Shown: piece after piece, positions 24,801-36,800 of the stretch
Position numbering within the stretch: the stretch's first letter is position 1
Layout: each line of letters starts with the position of its first letter
Origin: Lanius collurio
Taxonomy: Eukaryota > Chordata > Aves > Passeriformes > Laniidae
Direction of reading: 5' to 3'
Assembly: GCA_020086605.1 (NCBI GenBank)
Contig: JACBWW010000003.1
Location: 59,197,923-59,261,922 of the forward strand
DNA length: 64,000 nucleotides
Made by a program: the position numbers and the translations under genes
The notes under the pieces: generated by a model
What the model was told of the DNA's origin: nothing
The model's database searches: none
The model's input: only the letters and a program-made list of their open reading frames with translations

Positions 24801-27800
24801 AAGTTAAACCAGTATGCTGCTGCTGGGATACAGGTTTGACCCATGACTTTTACATTCTGTATTAATGCAGTAGATCATCAGCTTCACTATTCTTGTTAGA
24901 TTGTTGTTGTCAATCTGCTTTAGAGGGAGATGAGATGTTGATCTTGTTTCTTTGAAAAAAGGCTTGGAAAAGTATCTTGAAAAATATTTTGTTAGTAGAA
25001 TGGCAAATGAGAGTCTGCAGTTTTAAACTAAGACTTCGTGGGGTTTTTTTGAAGCTCAGTGAGAAAAAACTGGGGTCTTAAAAAATGGGTGTAATATTAT
25101 TTAACATTTCTGAAATATATGGATGAGAGAAATGCAACAAGAGCTTACTCTGTCTCTGAATTCTGATGCAAGGGTGAAATGTGACTTCAGTAGTAACCTA
25201 GAAAATCAGAGAGATTTTCTTAATCAGTAGCTCCCGAGATAGTTAAATGTTAGGAAGCTGTATGCATCACTGCAGTTGAAGAAGTAGGACAGGAGAAAAG
25301 AAGGAGCAAATTGAGATTGACACCTTTTGTTTTAATGTGCAGGTCAAATCACTAAAATAAGGAAAGTCTGTACTTCCTGAAAACTTACATTGTAGTCAGA
25401 ACATAGTGTGAGAGACTCCTTTAACAGCACAATCAGTATTTTGGGGAGATTGTATTCAAAATTGATTATGCTGACAGGTTTCCTGTATATGTCAGTTACT
25501 TTTCTAGCTAAAGAATTTTCAGTAGGACTGGAAATTGGTCACGCAAGCTCTGCTCTTTTACTATTGCTCCACAGTAGCACTTGGTTAGAAAAACAGATTG
25601 TGAAAGTTAAAGGCAGCTGTCCTTTTCCTGTCGTCTTTCTTTTCCATACATGTGTTGTTATCTTTAGAGCAGTCTTAATAAAAATGATGGTAAAAAAATT
25701 AAGTGATGCATTAACTTTCTTTTCTTTTTAGGAGATTGTTTGCACTATTGAATCTGTTTCAATACTTCTGTGAAGGGCAGAAGGAGTTGAATTCTACCTG
25801 ATGGCAGTTTCCACTATTGTGTATAGATTCTTGATCCTGTTATCCTGTCAGTTCAGTTACTTTTTCAGACCTGGAGGGTGTGCAGTACAAAGTGTTAATA
25901 CAACTTTCTGAATGTTCATGTAGCCACTGTTGTATCTAAACCAAGAAACAAACCCTTGAGACTTACCAGATTATGTTTACACTCCAGGTATCCATCTCGA
26001 ATTGAGAAGATAGATTATGAAGAGGGGAAGATGTTGGTGCATTTTGAACGCTGGAGCCATCGCTACGATGAGTGGATTTACTGGGACAGCAATAGGTTGC
26101 GACCTTTGGAGCGACCAGCATTAAGGAAAGAGGGGCTGAAGGATGATGAAGAATTTGTTGTAAGTGGCACATTTATTTTGTCTTAGACTATTTTAAACTG
26201 TTTACCTACATTAAATCTCTAGCACATAATGTTTAATTATTTTTAGGAAAAAAATCTAAATTATTTAAATATTAATAACTGAATTTGTTTAAAATAGGAT
26301 TTTAAACCTGGAGAAGAAGTCCTAGCTCGTTGGACAGACTGTCGATATTACCCTGCAAAAATTGAAGCAATTAATAAAGAGGGTATGTATGCATTTGTGG
26401 TCCATTGGTAAGGTCTGCTTGCAAATGCTGTACTGTAGATTTAGTCTGCTTAAAAAAGTGATATATCTATCAAGTTTTCCTCACTGCCTCAGTATTAAAT
26501 GAAAATGTTTCTATTTATCAAATTTAGTGAAATGTTTATCTTTTATCAGTAGGAAAGTTAAAAACCAGAATTTCTTCTAGAAGACAAAATGCTTTTTTTA
26601 GTGTCTCTTCAGTGATTAGAAGCTGCTGTGCATTCTTAGGACTATTTTGTACTACTGTTGATTTGAGTTAATGTTACATTTAATTTTTCAGAATTGTTTC
26701 AGTTCTCTTTATTTAAGAAAAACAATGGAAATAGGAAAATAAAGGAACACAGATTAAATACTTCAAAATGGTGATATTTCTAATGAACATAAAAAGTTGA
26801 AATTTTTACTGTAGGTGAGAGCAAATGAGGATTTGGATGTAAATTGAGCTGTTTCCCTAGTGTGGCACCTTAAATGTTACAGAATTATTTCAAAAAATGA
26901 TGAGCAAAAGTGCCTCAATAGCTTAAACATGCTTGAAATTATCAGGTTGGACAAAGAGTAACAATATTAAAGTAGGGTTTCGTTGAGGCCATCATTTATG
27001 TTTTTTGTTTCTTTCTTGATCTTGGCTATTAGTAACACCTGATTACTCTTGTCATACAGAGTAACATGTAAAACATAAAGCCTTCACAGTAACAAGGCGT
27101 GTTTGTTTCTTAACTACTCATTTCTAGGAACATTCACAGTGCAATTCTATGATGGTGTCATTCGATGTCTTAAAAGGATGCATATCAAATCTATGCCAGA
27201 GGATGCAAAAGGGCAGGTAAGAATATTTGAAGTTACTGCTTTGTTAGGCTCTGTGTAGTTGTTTGGGTTTTTGTTGTTTTGGTTTGGGTTTTGTTTTTTT
27301 TAATATCTTGAGACAGTAAAAGTGTCAGTAGCACAACTAGTTTTAGATTAGTCTTTATTCTAGGTCTGGCACTGGCTTGCTTCACCAGTTTGTGGCTGAT
27401 GCCTCAGAGTGTGCTGCTCAAGTGGCCTTGCCTCTCTGAAATGTCTGGCTGCTGGACCCTCCATTGCTGACTAATCTGTTCACCAAGTCTTGTCTTACAG
27501 AGTTTACACACCCAGGGGCATTCAGTGACTGTTCCTTCTGATGTCCTTTCCGGAAAAAAGCTTTAGCTTGTCAGCAGTCTTTACTGCTGATTTTTCTTTT
27601 TAATTTCATCTATTCCCCACCCTCTGCCCATGTCTCTTGTTTGCTACTATGAGAGCTTTTTGCCCACGTGTTCTTACTAAGGTGACTGTGGGTTTTTTTC
27701 CCAAGATAGCAGAACTTTTGGGCATTCTGGTAGATAAGTATTTCTTTCCTCTTGTAGCATCTAGTTCAGGAAGAGATGCTGAATAGAAGTTGAGGGAGAC

Positions 27801-30800
27801 TGTGAAGTAGACGACATGATTTAGTCACTAGGCTTATCTTTACTTGTGAAAGGAAAACATTGAAAACTCTTACATGCTTTCAGTGGAGATGCCCTTGCAT
27901 TTATCTTGCATGGTAACTGTGTTTTTATACTTAATGAGAAATTACTCCACTGAAACTATTTGAGACAAAACCCATGAAATTGCTCTTTATTTACTCTTAC
28001 TTTTCTTCAGAATACTCCTAACTTTGCAAACTTCAAATACTTCATAACTACCATTGTAGCCATCATATTGTGACCATAATTGAATTGGCTTGAAAGCATC
28101 TCCACATCCTGGCCTCTAGTGTAGAGGTAGCTCTATAGTAGGGTTGATCCTCTATGCAAGGGACACTGGAACTTAGTGCAGACACCACTACATTATTTAA
28201 AAGATGTTTCCTGAAGGAGATTAAACTGAAATCTATAGTCACACAATCCCTGGCTTCTTGCTGCAGTCTTACAGTAACTGTTGAACCATTGTGTAGTATT
28301 TCAAGGAATACTGTCAGTATGACAGTAAGTTAGGGAGCTAGAGTGTTTCATTTTACTTCATAAAAAGCAAAACTTGGATAATGTGGTTGTGACTGAAAAG
28401 AAGTAAGTCTTTTGTGACAGTGGAAAGAGCTCCCTGATTCTGTCCTGTGCTTTTTCTAGGGAGCGATGTTGGGTCTAATCTCAAGTTACTACCCTTAGGC
28501 CACAGGCAGTTTCAGCTTGAAAAGAAAATAGTAAATCCATTACTTCACAACCATTATGTTGTCCAGACTTGTTTGGTGGCAGTCCAGCTCATCTGTTATT
28601 TTTAATTTTTTTCAGTAGTTGAGAGTTATGGTGCCACTTATGCTTCTCACGAGTTGAATGTTGGCTGCTTCAATGAAATCTTGAGAAGGAATAAGGGGGA
28701 CAAATTTACACTTCCTGAGATGGATTTAGAATTTTTAAATTGTCTGGATACAAGAACACCTCCAAATGTGCTTTCTGTAATGCTAATTGATAATAGTTGT
28801 AGCATTTAATCCTGCAAAAGTAAAAGTAAGAGTGAAGGTCTGTAGCTTTCAAAGGCGAAGATAAAATTTTTCTTGCAACTTTTTTTGCATATAATGCTAT
28901 GGAAAAATGTTTGTTTTTATAAGTGTTTTTGTGTTATTTCAGAATAAAAACATGAACTAAGATTTGGTTTGAAAATCATTTAGCTGAGTCTGAGCTTTGT
29001 CTAAGCCTCAAACTCCCACAGATGTTTTTGTTCTTTCGCATTATTTATTTTATAAGAAAATATTTAATAAATCTATATAAAGCATACAAAAATGCCAAGA
29101 CTGTAAACTGATTTCAAAAATGGTAGAATTGTCAGATGCAACACTTCATGCTTCATTTAAATCTATAACTTTTTTTAATGTCTGTTTCCAAATTAAAAAT
29201 TACATTTCCAGAGAGGAGTGTAAGCTTAAGATGCTTCAAGTTCTAGTACATCAACAAATTTAACAAATGTTAAGATCTTTGTGGAAGGTGTGTGCTAAGC
29301 ATGCAGAATTTGAATTACTTGGAGAGAGCTAGAGATTAGTTAATACTTTGATTTTAGCTTAGTGTGACTCGAAGGAAGAGACTGTATATGCTATAACACA
29401 AACTATTTTTGAGTTGCAGCAGAAGTGTGTTTTAATAAGACTCAGCTGTGAGGATGGAAAGGCAAAATTTTTGAGGAGTGGAAAATATTTGTGTGTCTCA
29501 GTGCAACGGGCCTTGAGGTTCAGTTGTGATTCAGATAAGAACAAATTAATCGAAATCGCACAGATCTGTGACCAACGTAGTACAGAGAGGGAAAAAAGGA
29601 ATATTGAGACTGCCCTTGTGAGAGCACATATGAAGTATTTGGATAACTTACTTTTTCTGTTTCATGTTTTTTGTTTTATCTTCGATGTAATCAGGCGCGC
29701 GAGAGGGAGCAGATAGCGCCGGAGCTGAGATTAGTGACGGAAGTCGAACCAAAAGAAGTGAGTTTTGAGGAGGGATTTGAAGGAGAGGGAGGGGACTTGG
29801 CACACAGGAAGAGGAAGCTGAGGAAAAAGCATGGATTTGCGAATGGGCCAGAGGAAAAAAGAAGATGTGACAGGAGACAATGTGAGCCAAGATGTAGGTG
29901 GGGCAGACTGTGTAGAATTGAAAGGTGAGGGTAAGGAATCCAGGCTTGATGTGGAATCAGCCAGTCAATAGACTCATGTTTTATGTATGTGTATGTATGG
30001 ATGTGTGGGAGTTGGAAGTTATGATGTAACAGAAGAGGAAAACCAGCTGAAGCTTTAGTACTGTGGAGGAGCAAAAAGGTGGTGGTTGTAGGCAGGTGAA
30101 GGGAGAGCAATGTATGTGTGAATTCTGCTACTGACGCAGTGGTTGGATTTTAGAAATTGTTCTGGTTTTGCCTTCCCACTGTTGCAGGATTAAGGTTACA
30201 CAAATCAGTGTTCTAAAATACAAGTTTTTTAGCTAATTGATGTGTAAGGCTGTTGGGTAATTTCTACTGATGTATTTCTCACTCGTGCAATTTTCTGTGT
30301 TTTGATTTAGTGAATCTAATTAGCATAATGACAGTTTTCCTCAGTAGTCATAATGTTTTGTTTTCTAAATGCTGTGGGCCATTACTATTCTCCTGTCAAT
30401 TTTCTCAGCTTAGTTGAAAAATGAATTTTAGTAAGAATGAAAAAGAAGGAAATACATATTTTTGATTTATTTTATATTTCTTTAAAAGTTGCATATGTAA
30501 ATGAGAAACTCACTGAAGTGAGATCGCGTGGGAAGTAGGAAATCAGGCTAGATGGTGCAGAGCAACTAGAGCAGAGTTACACAACCACTTCCAATAGAGA
30601 GACAATGTCAGGAAATGAAAGAAAAGTATGGAAAACTTCTCTTAGGAGGATTTTGCTTTTACTTTATTGTTCATATTTGGGCCCTTGGCTTTGTATAATC
30701 TGGGAAAATGTCCTTCTATTAAAATATGTAGCTAGTTTCTATGACATCCATGGTATTTAGTATCCTGCTATTACGGTTGATAGAATAGGTATCATGCTAT

Positions 30801-33800
30801 CAGCCTGAGACAGATTTCAGAATTTATTGTACTTTAGAATCCCACTATTATTCTCCTGTTGTTTTGTTATTTTTTTTTTTTTAAATTCTGGAAAAGTCAC
30901 AAATGTGTCTTTTTGAAGGAGAAATTCCTGTGCTTTTCGAAAGAAATATAGTCACCTTAGCATCTTAGAAGCTAAATAATTCTCACATGTCAGGAGCTGT
31001 GCTGCTGAGCAGTTACTCAGCAGGAATTCAAGTTTAAAAAGCTGGAATTAACTCTGTCACTTTAGTGCCTGTGTATTTACTCCAGAGCCAAAATAAAAAC
31101 GGATCCACAGAGTTTCAGAACAATTCAGAAAAATGAATTTGTTCAGTTTGGAAGGAATCTCTTTATACAATCTTGTCCACCCCAGCTGCTCAAGGTTCTC
31201 TTCACTGAGTTTAAATTTACATGTTAATCTAGAAAAAAAGTATAACTGTCACCATAATGTGTCTCTTCTCTGGCTTCTGAACATTTAACCTTTGTTTGTT
31301 TCATTGTTATGTGTCCTGCTACTGTAAGCTCCATGTTGTATGAACAGTATCCCAACAGTGAAATAAAATAAAAAGAGAACCACAAAATCCCCTTCTATGT
31401 TGCCCTAGCTGCCCATAGACCAGGAAACTTGGTTCAGCGTGGTCCTTTGAAGCTTGATATCTTCTGAAAGCTTTTGATTCCAGGGTGCTTAGCTTGACTG
31501 AAAATTAGAATGCTCTTTAGAAGCTACTTTGATGCAGGCTGCACTACTTCTCCTTCCCACTTTTATCATAAGATCCAATCTCCAGCCGTGTTACTGATCC
31601 TCTTCATCCTGTGGCCAGGGTACAGTGTAAGACTTCTACTCTCTGGTCTCCTAATTCCTCACCACCACAAATAGCTCAATCTATTTTTTTTGTCCTGCTG
31701 GCTGGGCAAGGCTCTGGATGGACTGGAGCTAATAGGTGTGCTGGGTTTGGCTGGCCAAAAGAGAGGTGTGGGTGCTTTTGATTGACTGTGCAGCTGGAAG
31801 TTAGACATGCTCGTTTGTGCTGGCATGTCACCTGCCATGTCACCAAGTACCCTCAGTAGTTGTGTGTGAGCATTGCCAAAGTGCTTCCAAATGTTGCTGC
31901 TGGCTAGTGTGTGTGTCTGCATCTTTGCACTGACAGTGTGGACATGGAACACTTTATCTTAGAGGAATTCTGGTAATTGACTAGCTTGTCCACTGCTTAA
32001 TTTCTGTGGTGAGCTTGCCTCTTTATGCCTTGGAATATCTTAAACCATTTACAAACAGCCTAAATATTCCTCCATTGTGCAGCCCCACTTTAAGCCAGTG
32101 TTAGTTGGCAGCTACTCACCAGAAGCAGAAGTTGAGAAGAGAAATATAGCTCAAACCCCCTTTATGGTGTTAAGTCATTTATTTCCTCCATCCCGGGGGG
32201 GACAGAGCACCGACCTTGGGCGAGAATCGGCCGAGGTGAGAGAGCAGGGCTTTGTGTCCAGTTGGTTTTGTCCCAGAGCAGGGGAAAGGGATCCCAGGGT
32301 GGAGCTGGGACAAACAACCAACCAGGTCAGAGCCCGGGCTGCTGGAACATTGGACAGACCCGACTCAGTCACAGGGCAGGGACCCGGCTGGGGGGCCCAA
32401 GGGGGGTCCACCACAACAATGAATCAAAACTGTTGTTGTTTCTAAGTACAGAGGTTGGTGCAAAGAAGAAGTGCAACTCAGGTAAAGCAGTGATTTAAAA
32501 GTATTGAACTGTGGAAAAGGAAAAGCATAATGCAAGGAGAATTAACACTGTATTTGTGTTAGGATTTCCTCATACATCGAAGAACACAAGGAAACCCTCA
32601 GCAAAACAGAAACTTGAAAGACTTGTAATAGTAATGAGTGGGGAACAAGATTCATAAAAACAAGCTACTTTAGGTATCTCGTGTGGTGACATAACAACAG
32701 GGAAGTATTCCAGAATAAAATAGTCTGTATGCCATTGGGGGGGAGGGGGGAAGTACTATTTGTAAAGCACTCATGAGTAACTAGACAAAAATAGTCTTTT
32801 TTGTGTGTGGTAGTACTTGTAATTCAGAGCACTCAAATGCTTAGTTCTGACTAGTTGATCATTTCTACTGCCTTCTATACTGCACATAACTTCTCTGTGG
32901 AAGAATTCTGTACCTTGATGTTACAGAAAATTAGAAAAAACACTTTAGTCAAAAGGACCAAGTTACACTTTTTGCAGTCAGATTGATCCCTGACATTCAG
33001 GAGACATAAGGCCAGAGTCTCATCGCTCTAGTGGAAAGAGCTTGGCTGAACTTTGAAAATTCTCTCTGTTGGCTTGTAGGGGAGCTTGACTTGGTCTAAA
33101 TCCCAAAAAGTAGATTAGATTGGGATGTATTGTTCACCCCTTGAATGTTTCCATATGGTCAAAATAAGCAATCATGCAAAATTGCATTTAATTACCTTAA
33201 ATGTAGATTGTGAAATTCAGTCATATTATTGAGTACTTTATTGAAGATTGTGATTGAAACCTGCAATATATAATACAAAAAGAGTAAAAAACTCTATAGT
33301 TGTCCTAGAAACAAAGATGTAATGAGATAGGAGTTACCTGTGGTTTAAAAATTTAGTTCAGGAGGAATTCCATGCAGTTGGACAATGCTTTGAGGTGATT
33401 TTAGCTTTGCAATATAGGTCAACAACTATGGAATTGTGTGTTTCAGAGCCAGAAGGGTAAGAAAAATGTCAGTCTTCTAGGATTGGGAGCTCCTGAGTTT
33501 CTAAAGCAATGACACAAAAGTAATTTAACAGGGAATGTGTACAGCCAGAATTCTATATGCAGTGGTTTTCTTGAAATTTTTTTTTTCTTTTTTATCAACA
33601 TGGCATACTGATAATACTTCAGGTTTATCCGGGCAGTTTGGGAAACTCAGTTTTACCACTCTTTGAGCAGTAACCGTAAAAACAAGTTAAAATTCATTTG
33701 AACATTTATAGCTAATATTCACTGGGTTTATGAGTATTTTCTGTTTGAGTCTTTGGACCTTTATAATACTTACTTACCATTTTTTCCTTTTTGGAGGATT

Positions 33801-36800
33801 GGATAGCTTTGGTCAAAGCTGCTGCTGCAGCAGCAGCCAAGAACAAAGCAGGAAGTAAACCTAGAACCAGTGCAAACAGCAATAAAGATAAAGAGGACAG
33901 AAAATGGCTAAAAGTACCTTCGAAAAAGGAAGAAACCTCAACTTCTACAATCATGCAGGAAGTCCAAAAAAAGGAAGAGGAGCCTACATCTAGTGACACA
34001 TTTGGTAAAAGCACATTCTATAAATACAAAATTGGTTTTTCTGTAATGTTAAACTCCTGTCATTAGTTTTGCAATTAAGTAATAACCAGTATTTATAGAG
34101 GAAAATGTCTCATTTTCTATCATGCTAACTTTGTGGTTCATAATGATAATCACTTCAGAAACAATTTTTATCAGATAAATCTAGTTCAGCCAGTATTTAC
34201 TCCTTGTGCTAAACTTCTGACTAGCTTAATCAAGAGCAGAACATGGTTTAATTATTTCATTGTACAATTTGGTTCGTATTACTGCATCCTCATTCTTACC
34301 TATGAGATAATCCCTGATTCTTGTTCCAAGAAAAGAAAAAATAATTCCAGTATGCATGATATATCAATATTCAGGGGTGCTCAAAACTATATCTGAGTTA
34401 AGATCTGTTCATTTTAGGTCTTTAATGCTTATTTCTCATAATATTGAATAAAAATTACAAATTTTGAGGTAATCTGCATTTTTGTGTTAGTATGTAATTC
34501 TAGATCTTCAGAATGTGTGATTTTCCTTTTTTACAGACATTTATAGTTTTGCTCCTGCAGTATTCCACTAGCAGTTCTGAAATATTTAAGTATTTTGGGT
34601 GTTATGCACTTATAAAATGTGAGTTAATGAGGTTTTTTTTGTGTTTAGAAGTAGGATTTCCTGTAGTGGATGTTCCAAAGATGGCCTTTGTGCAGGCAGA
34701 GAGCACGTTATCACACAAGAGGAAAAGTAATCTAGGCAACTCATTTCAGGCAAAGAGAGCTCGTCTAAACAAGATCACTGGTAAAAGACTTTTTTTGTCA
34801 TTGACTTTGTTCTTTTTTCATGTAGTGAAATATTCATGCTTGTAAAGAAAGTGCTGAAGTAGATTGCGAGGAGGCACATTCATGAGGCAGATGGTCACTG
34901 CAGTCTGTGCTTGTTTGGAATTCTAAAGGAATCCATAAATGGTAAAATCTACCTGGTTCATAAATTGGTTGCAGACAGTACTTGGTCTTTTTAGTTTTTA
35001 GGACGATAGCTATCCTAAATGAATTAATTTCTTGAGCATGTTTTGTCTCCAGCTGTAAAGTTTTCTCCATTATTGGATGAATTTGGAGTCTATACAACTT
35101 CTTAAGAATGTCATGAATTGCATACTACCACTGTAAATTAAAGCTATGGTTACCTGTGGAAAAACAGAAAATATTTTGCCATAAAGTGAAATTGTTGCTA
35201 AAAAGGGTTTGTCATTTAGAAATATACAACACTACAAATAAAAGCTATAAAGATCTGAATTTTTTTTTTCAGTGTCTAGGCATTCACTCCCTACCTTTAT
35301 TGCTCAAGGGTATTAATGGAAAACAAGGGTGTTTCTGAAGAATACATTCTATACAACAAGAAATGGAATAATTGATCTTATCTTTAAAAGCTGAAAAAAT
35401 GCATTTATTCCAAAATTTAATAGAAATTTACTTACCTGGGAAAAAAAATTATTTCAATTTGTATTTCTCCTAATGAGAAAATTGTGTTGCTAGCATCTCT
35501 CCTATCAGTATTTTGGATGAAGTTGAATGTTTGTAACTGTGCCGGGAAAGTATCAGATGCATTTCAAAAGCTAAGTTGAAAAAGGTTCTGAAGTCCCTCC
35601 CTTAACAGAGGAGCCCTTGGACACACTGTAAGATAGAAATTCATTCCACTCATTATTCTAGTAAGTAATATTTTGTGTGAAGGCTGTTAGACTTCTCTGT
35701 GCTACAAATGAGAGGGAATTTTTTGGTGGGGTCTTTTTTGGAAGTAGATAAAAAGTCTTACTTGTTTCTGTTAAACAAAAACAACCTCATTTGCTAAACT
35801 GAAGAGTGAGGGGTTTTTTTATACTTTTGGCTTATGCAGCTTTTCATTGGTCTGCAGTGGAGGATGTTTGGTTAGTTTTCTTATGAGAGTGGTTCTGTTT
35901 CAGTCTCTCAGTCTGTAGAAAATAAAGTTATATGAACCATGGAATAGTTTAGGTTGGAAGGGACCTTAAAGTTCACCTACTTCCAATCTCTCTGCCATGG
36001 GCAGGAGCACCTTCCACTAGACCTTGTTGCTCAAAGTCCCATTCAGCCTGGCCTTCCAGGGGTGGGGCATCCATGGCTTCTCTGGGCAACCTGTGCCTCA
36101 CCACCCCCACAGTAAAGAATTCCTTCCTCATATCTAATCTAAACCTACTCTCTTCAAGTTTGAATCCATTCCCTTTTGTCCTATTACAACATGCCCCTGT
36201 AAAACATTCTTTTGCAGCTCTCTTGTAGACCCTCTTTAGGCATTTCACTAGAAGGTCTCCCTGGAGCCTTCTCTTCTCCAGGCTGAACAATCCCAGTTCT
36301 CTCAGTCTTTGCTCACAGAAGAGGTGCTCCAGCCCTCTGATCATCTCTGGGTCCATCCTCTGGACTCACTCCAGCAGGTCCATGCCCTTCCTGTGGTGGG
36401 ACTCCAGAGTTGGACCCAGCACTGCAGGAGTGTGAGCAGAACAGAGGGGCAGAATCATCTCTCTCATCCTGCTGCCCACAGTGCATTTGATGCAGCCCAG
36501 GAAAGCGTTGGCAGCTCATGTCTGACATTTCATCTACTGTCCAGCTTTTCATCTAAGAAAAGCTTCCTTTTGTACAAAGGAAGCAGTCTTTAGAAAAACC
36601 TGTCTTCCACCTCCAGGATTGTCATTCCTGGAAGGCTCCTGCTTTGGTTCCAAGTTTTGCTAGTGGATGTCAAATCTCTCAGCCCCATTTCTTTTCTCCC
36701 ATACTACATACAGCCTCAGTTAAATTCCAGTTTAATTGCTGCCATGAGCAGTAGGAAGATAAGAGGTAGAGACTATTGATGTATATTTACAGAGCCCTGT

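Larger units (their letters stand above)
27217..33796 (+). other. PHF20L1: PHF20L1 intron 4 (6.6 kb)
   Basis: This large intron holds a (GTTTTG)-like low-complexity patch at 27256-27302, a CpG-rich open block at 29400-29940, a weak CR1 fragment at 31107-31205, and a GC/CpG-rich retroelement-like block at 32160-32430. The remaining stretches are AT-rich and unremarkable. Confidence 0.8.

Noticed and set aside
31350..31440. Possible decayed counterpart of a mammalian alternative exon after Tudor 2
   Set aside because: A stretch with 'ccacaaaatccccttctatg' and 'ctgcccatagacc' weakly recalls the human alternative segment as I remember it, but the frame is broken by a stop and the comparison relies on back-translation from memory.
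36313..36552. Minus-strand frames near 36 kb as a gene
   Set aside because: They coincide with the CR1 element at 35935-36550.
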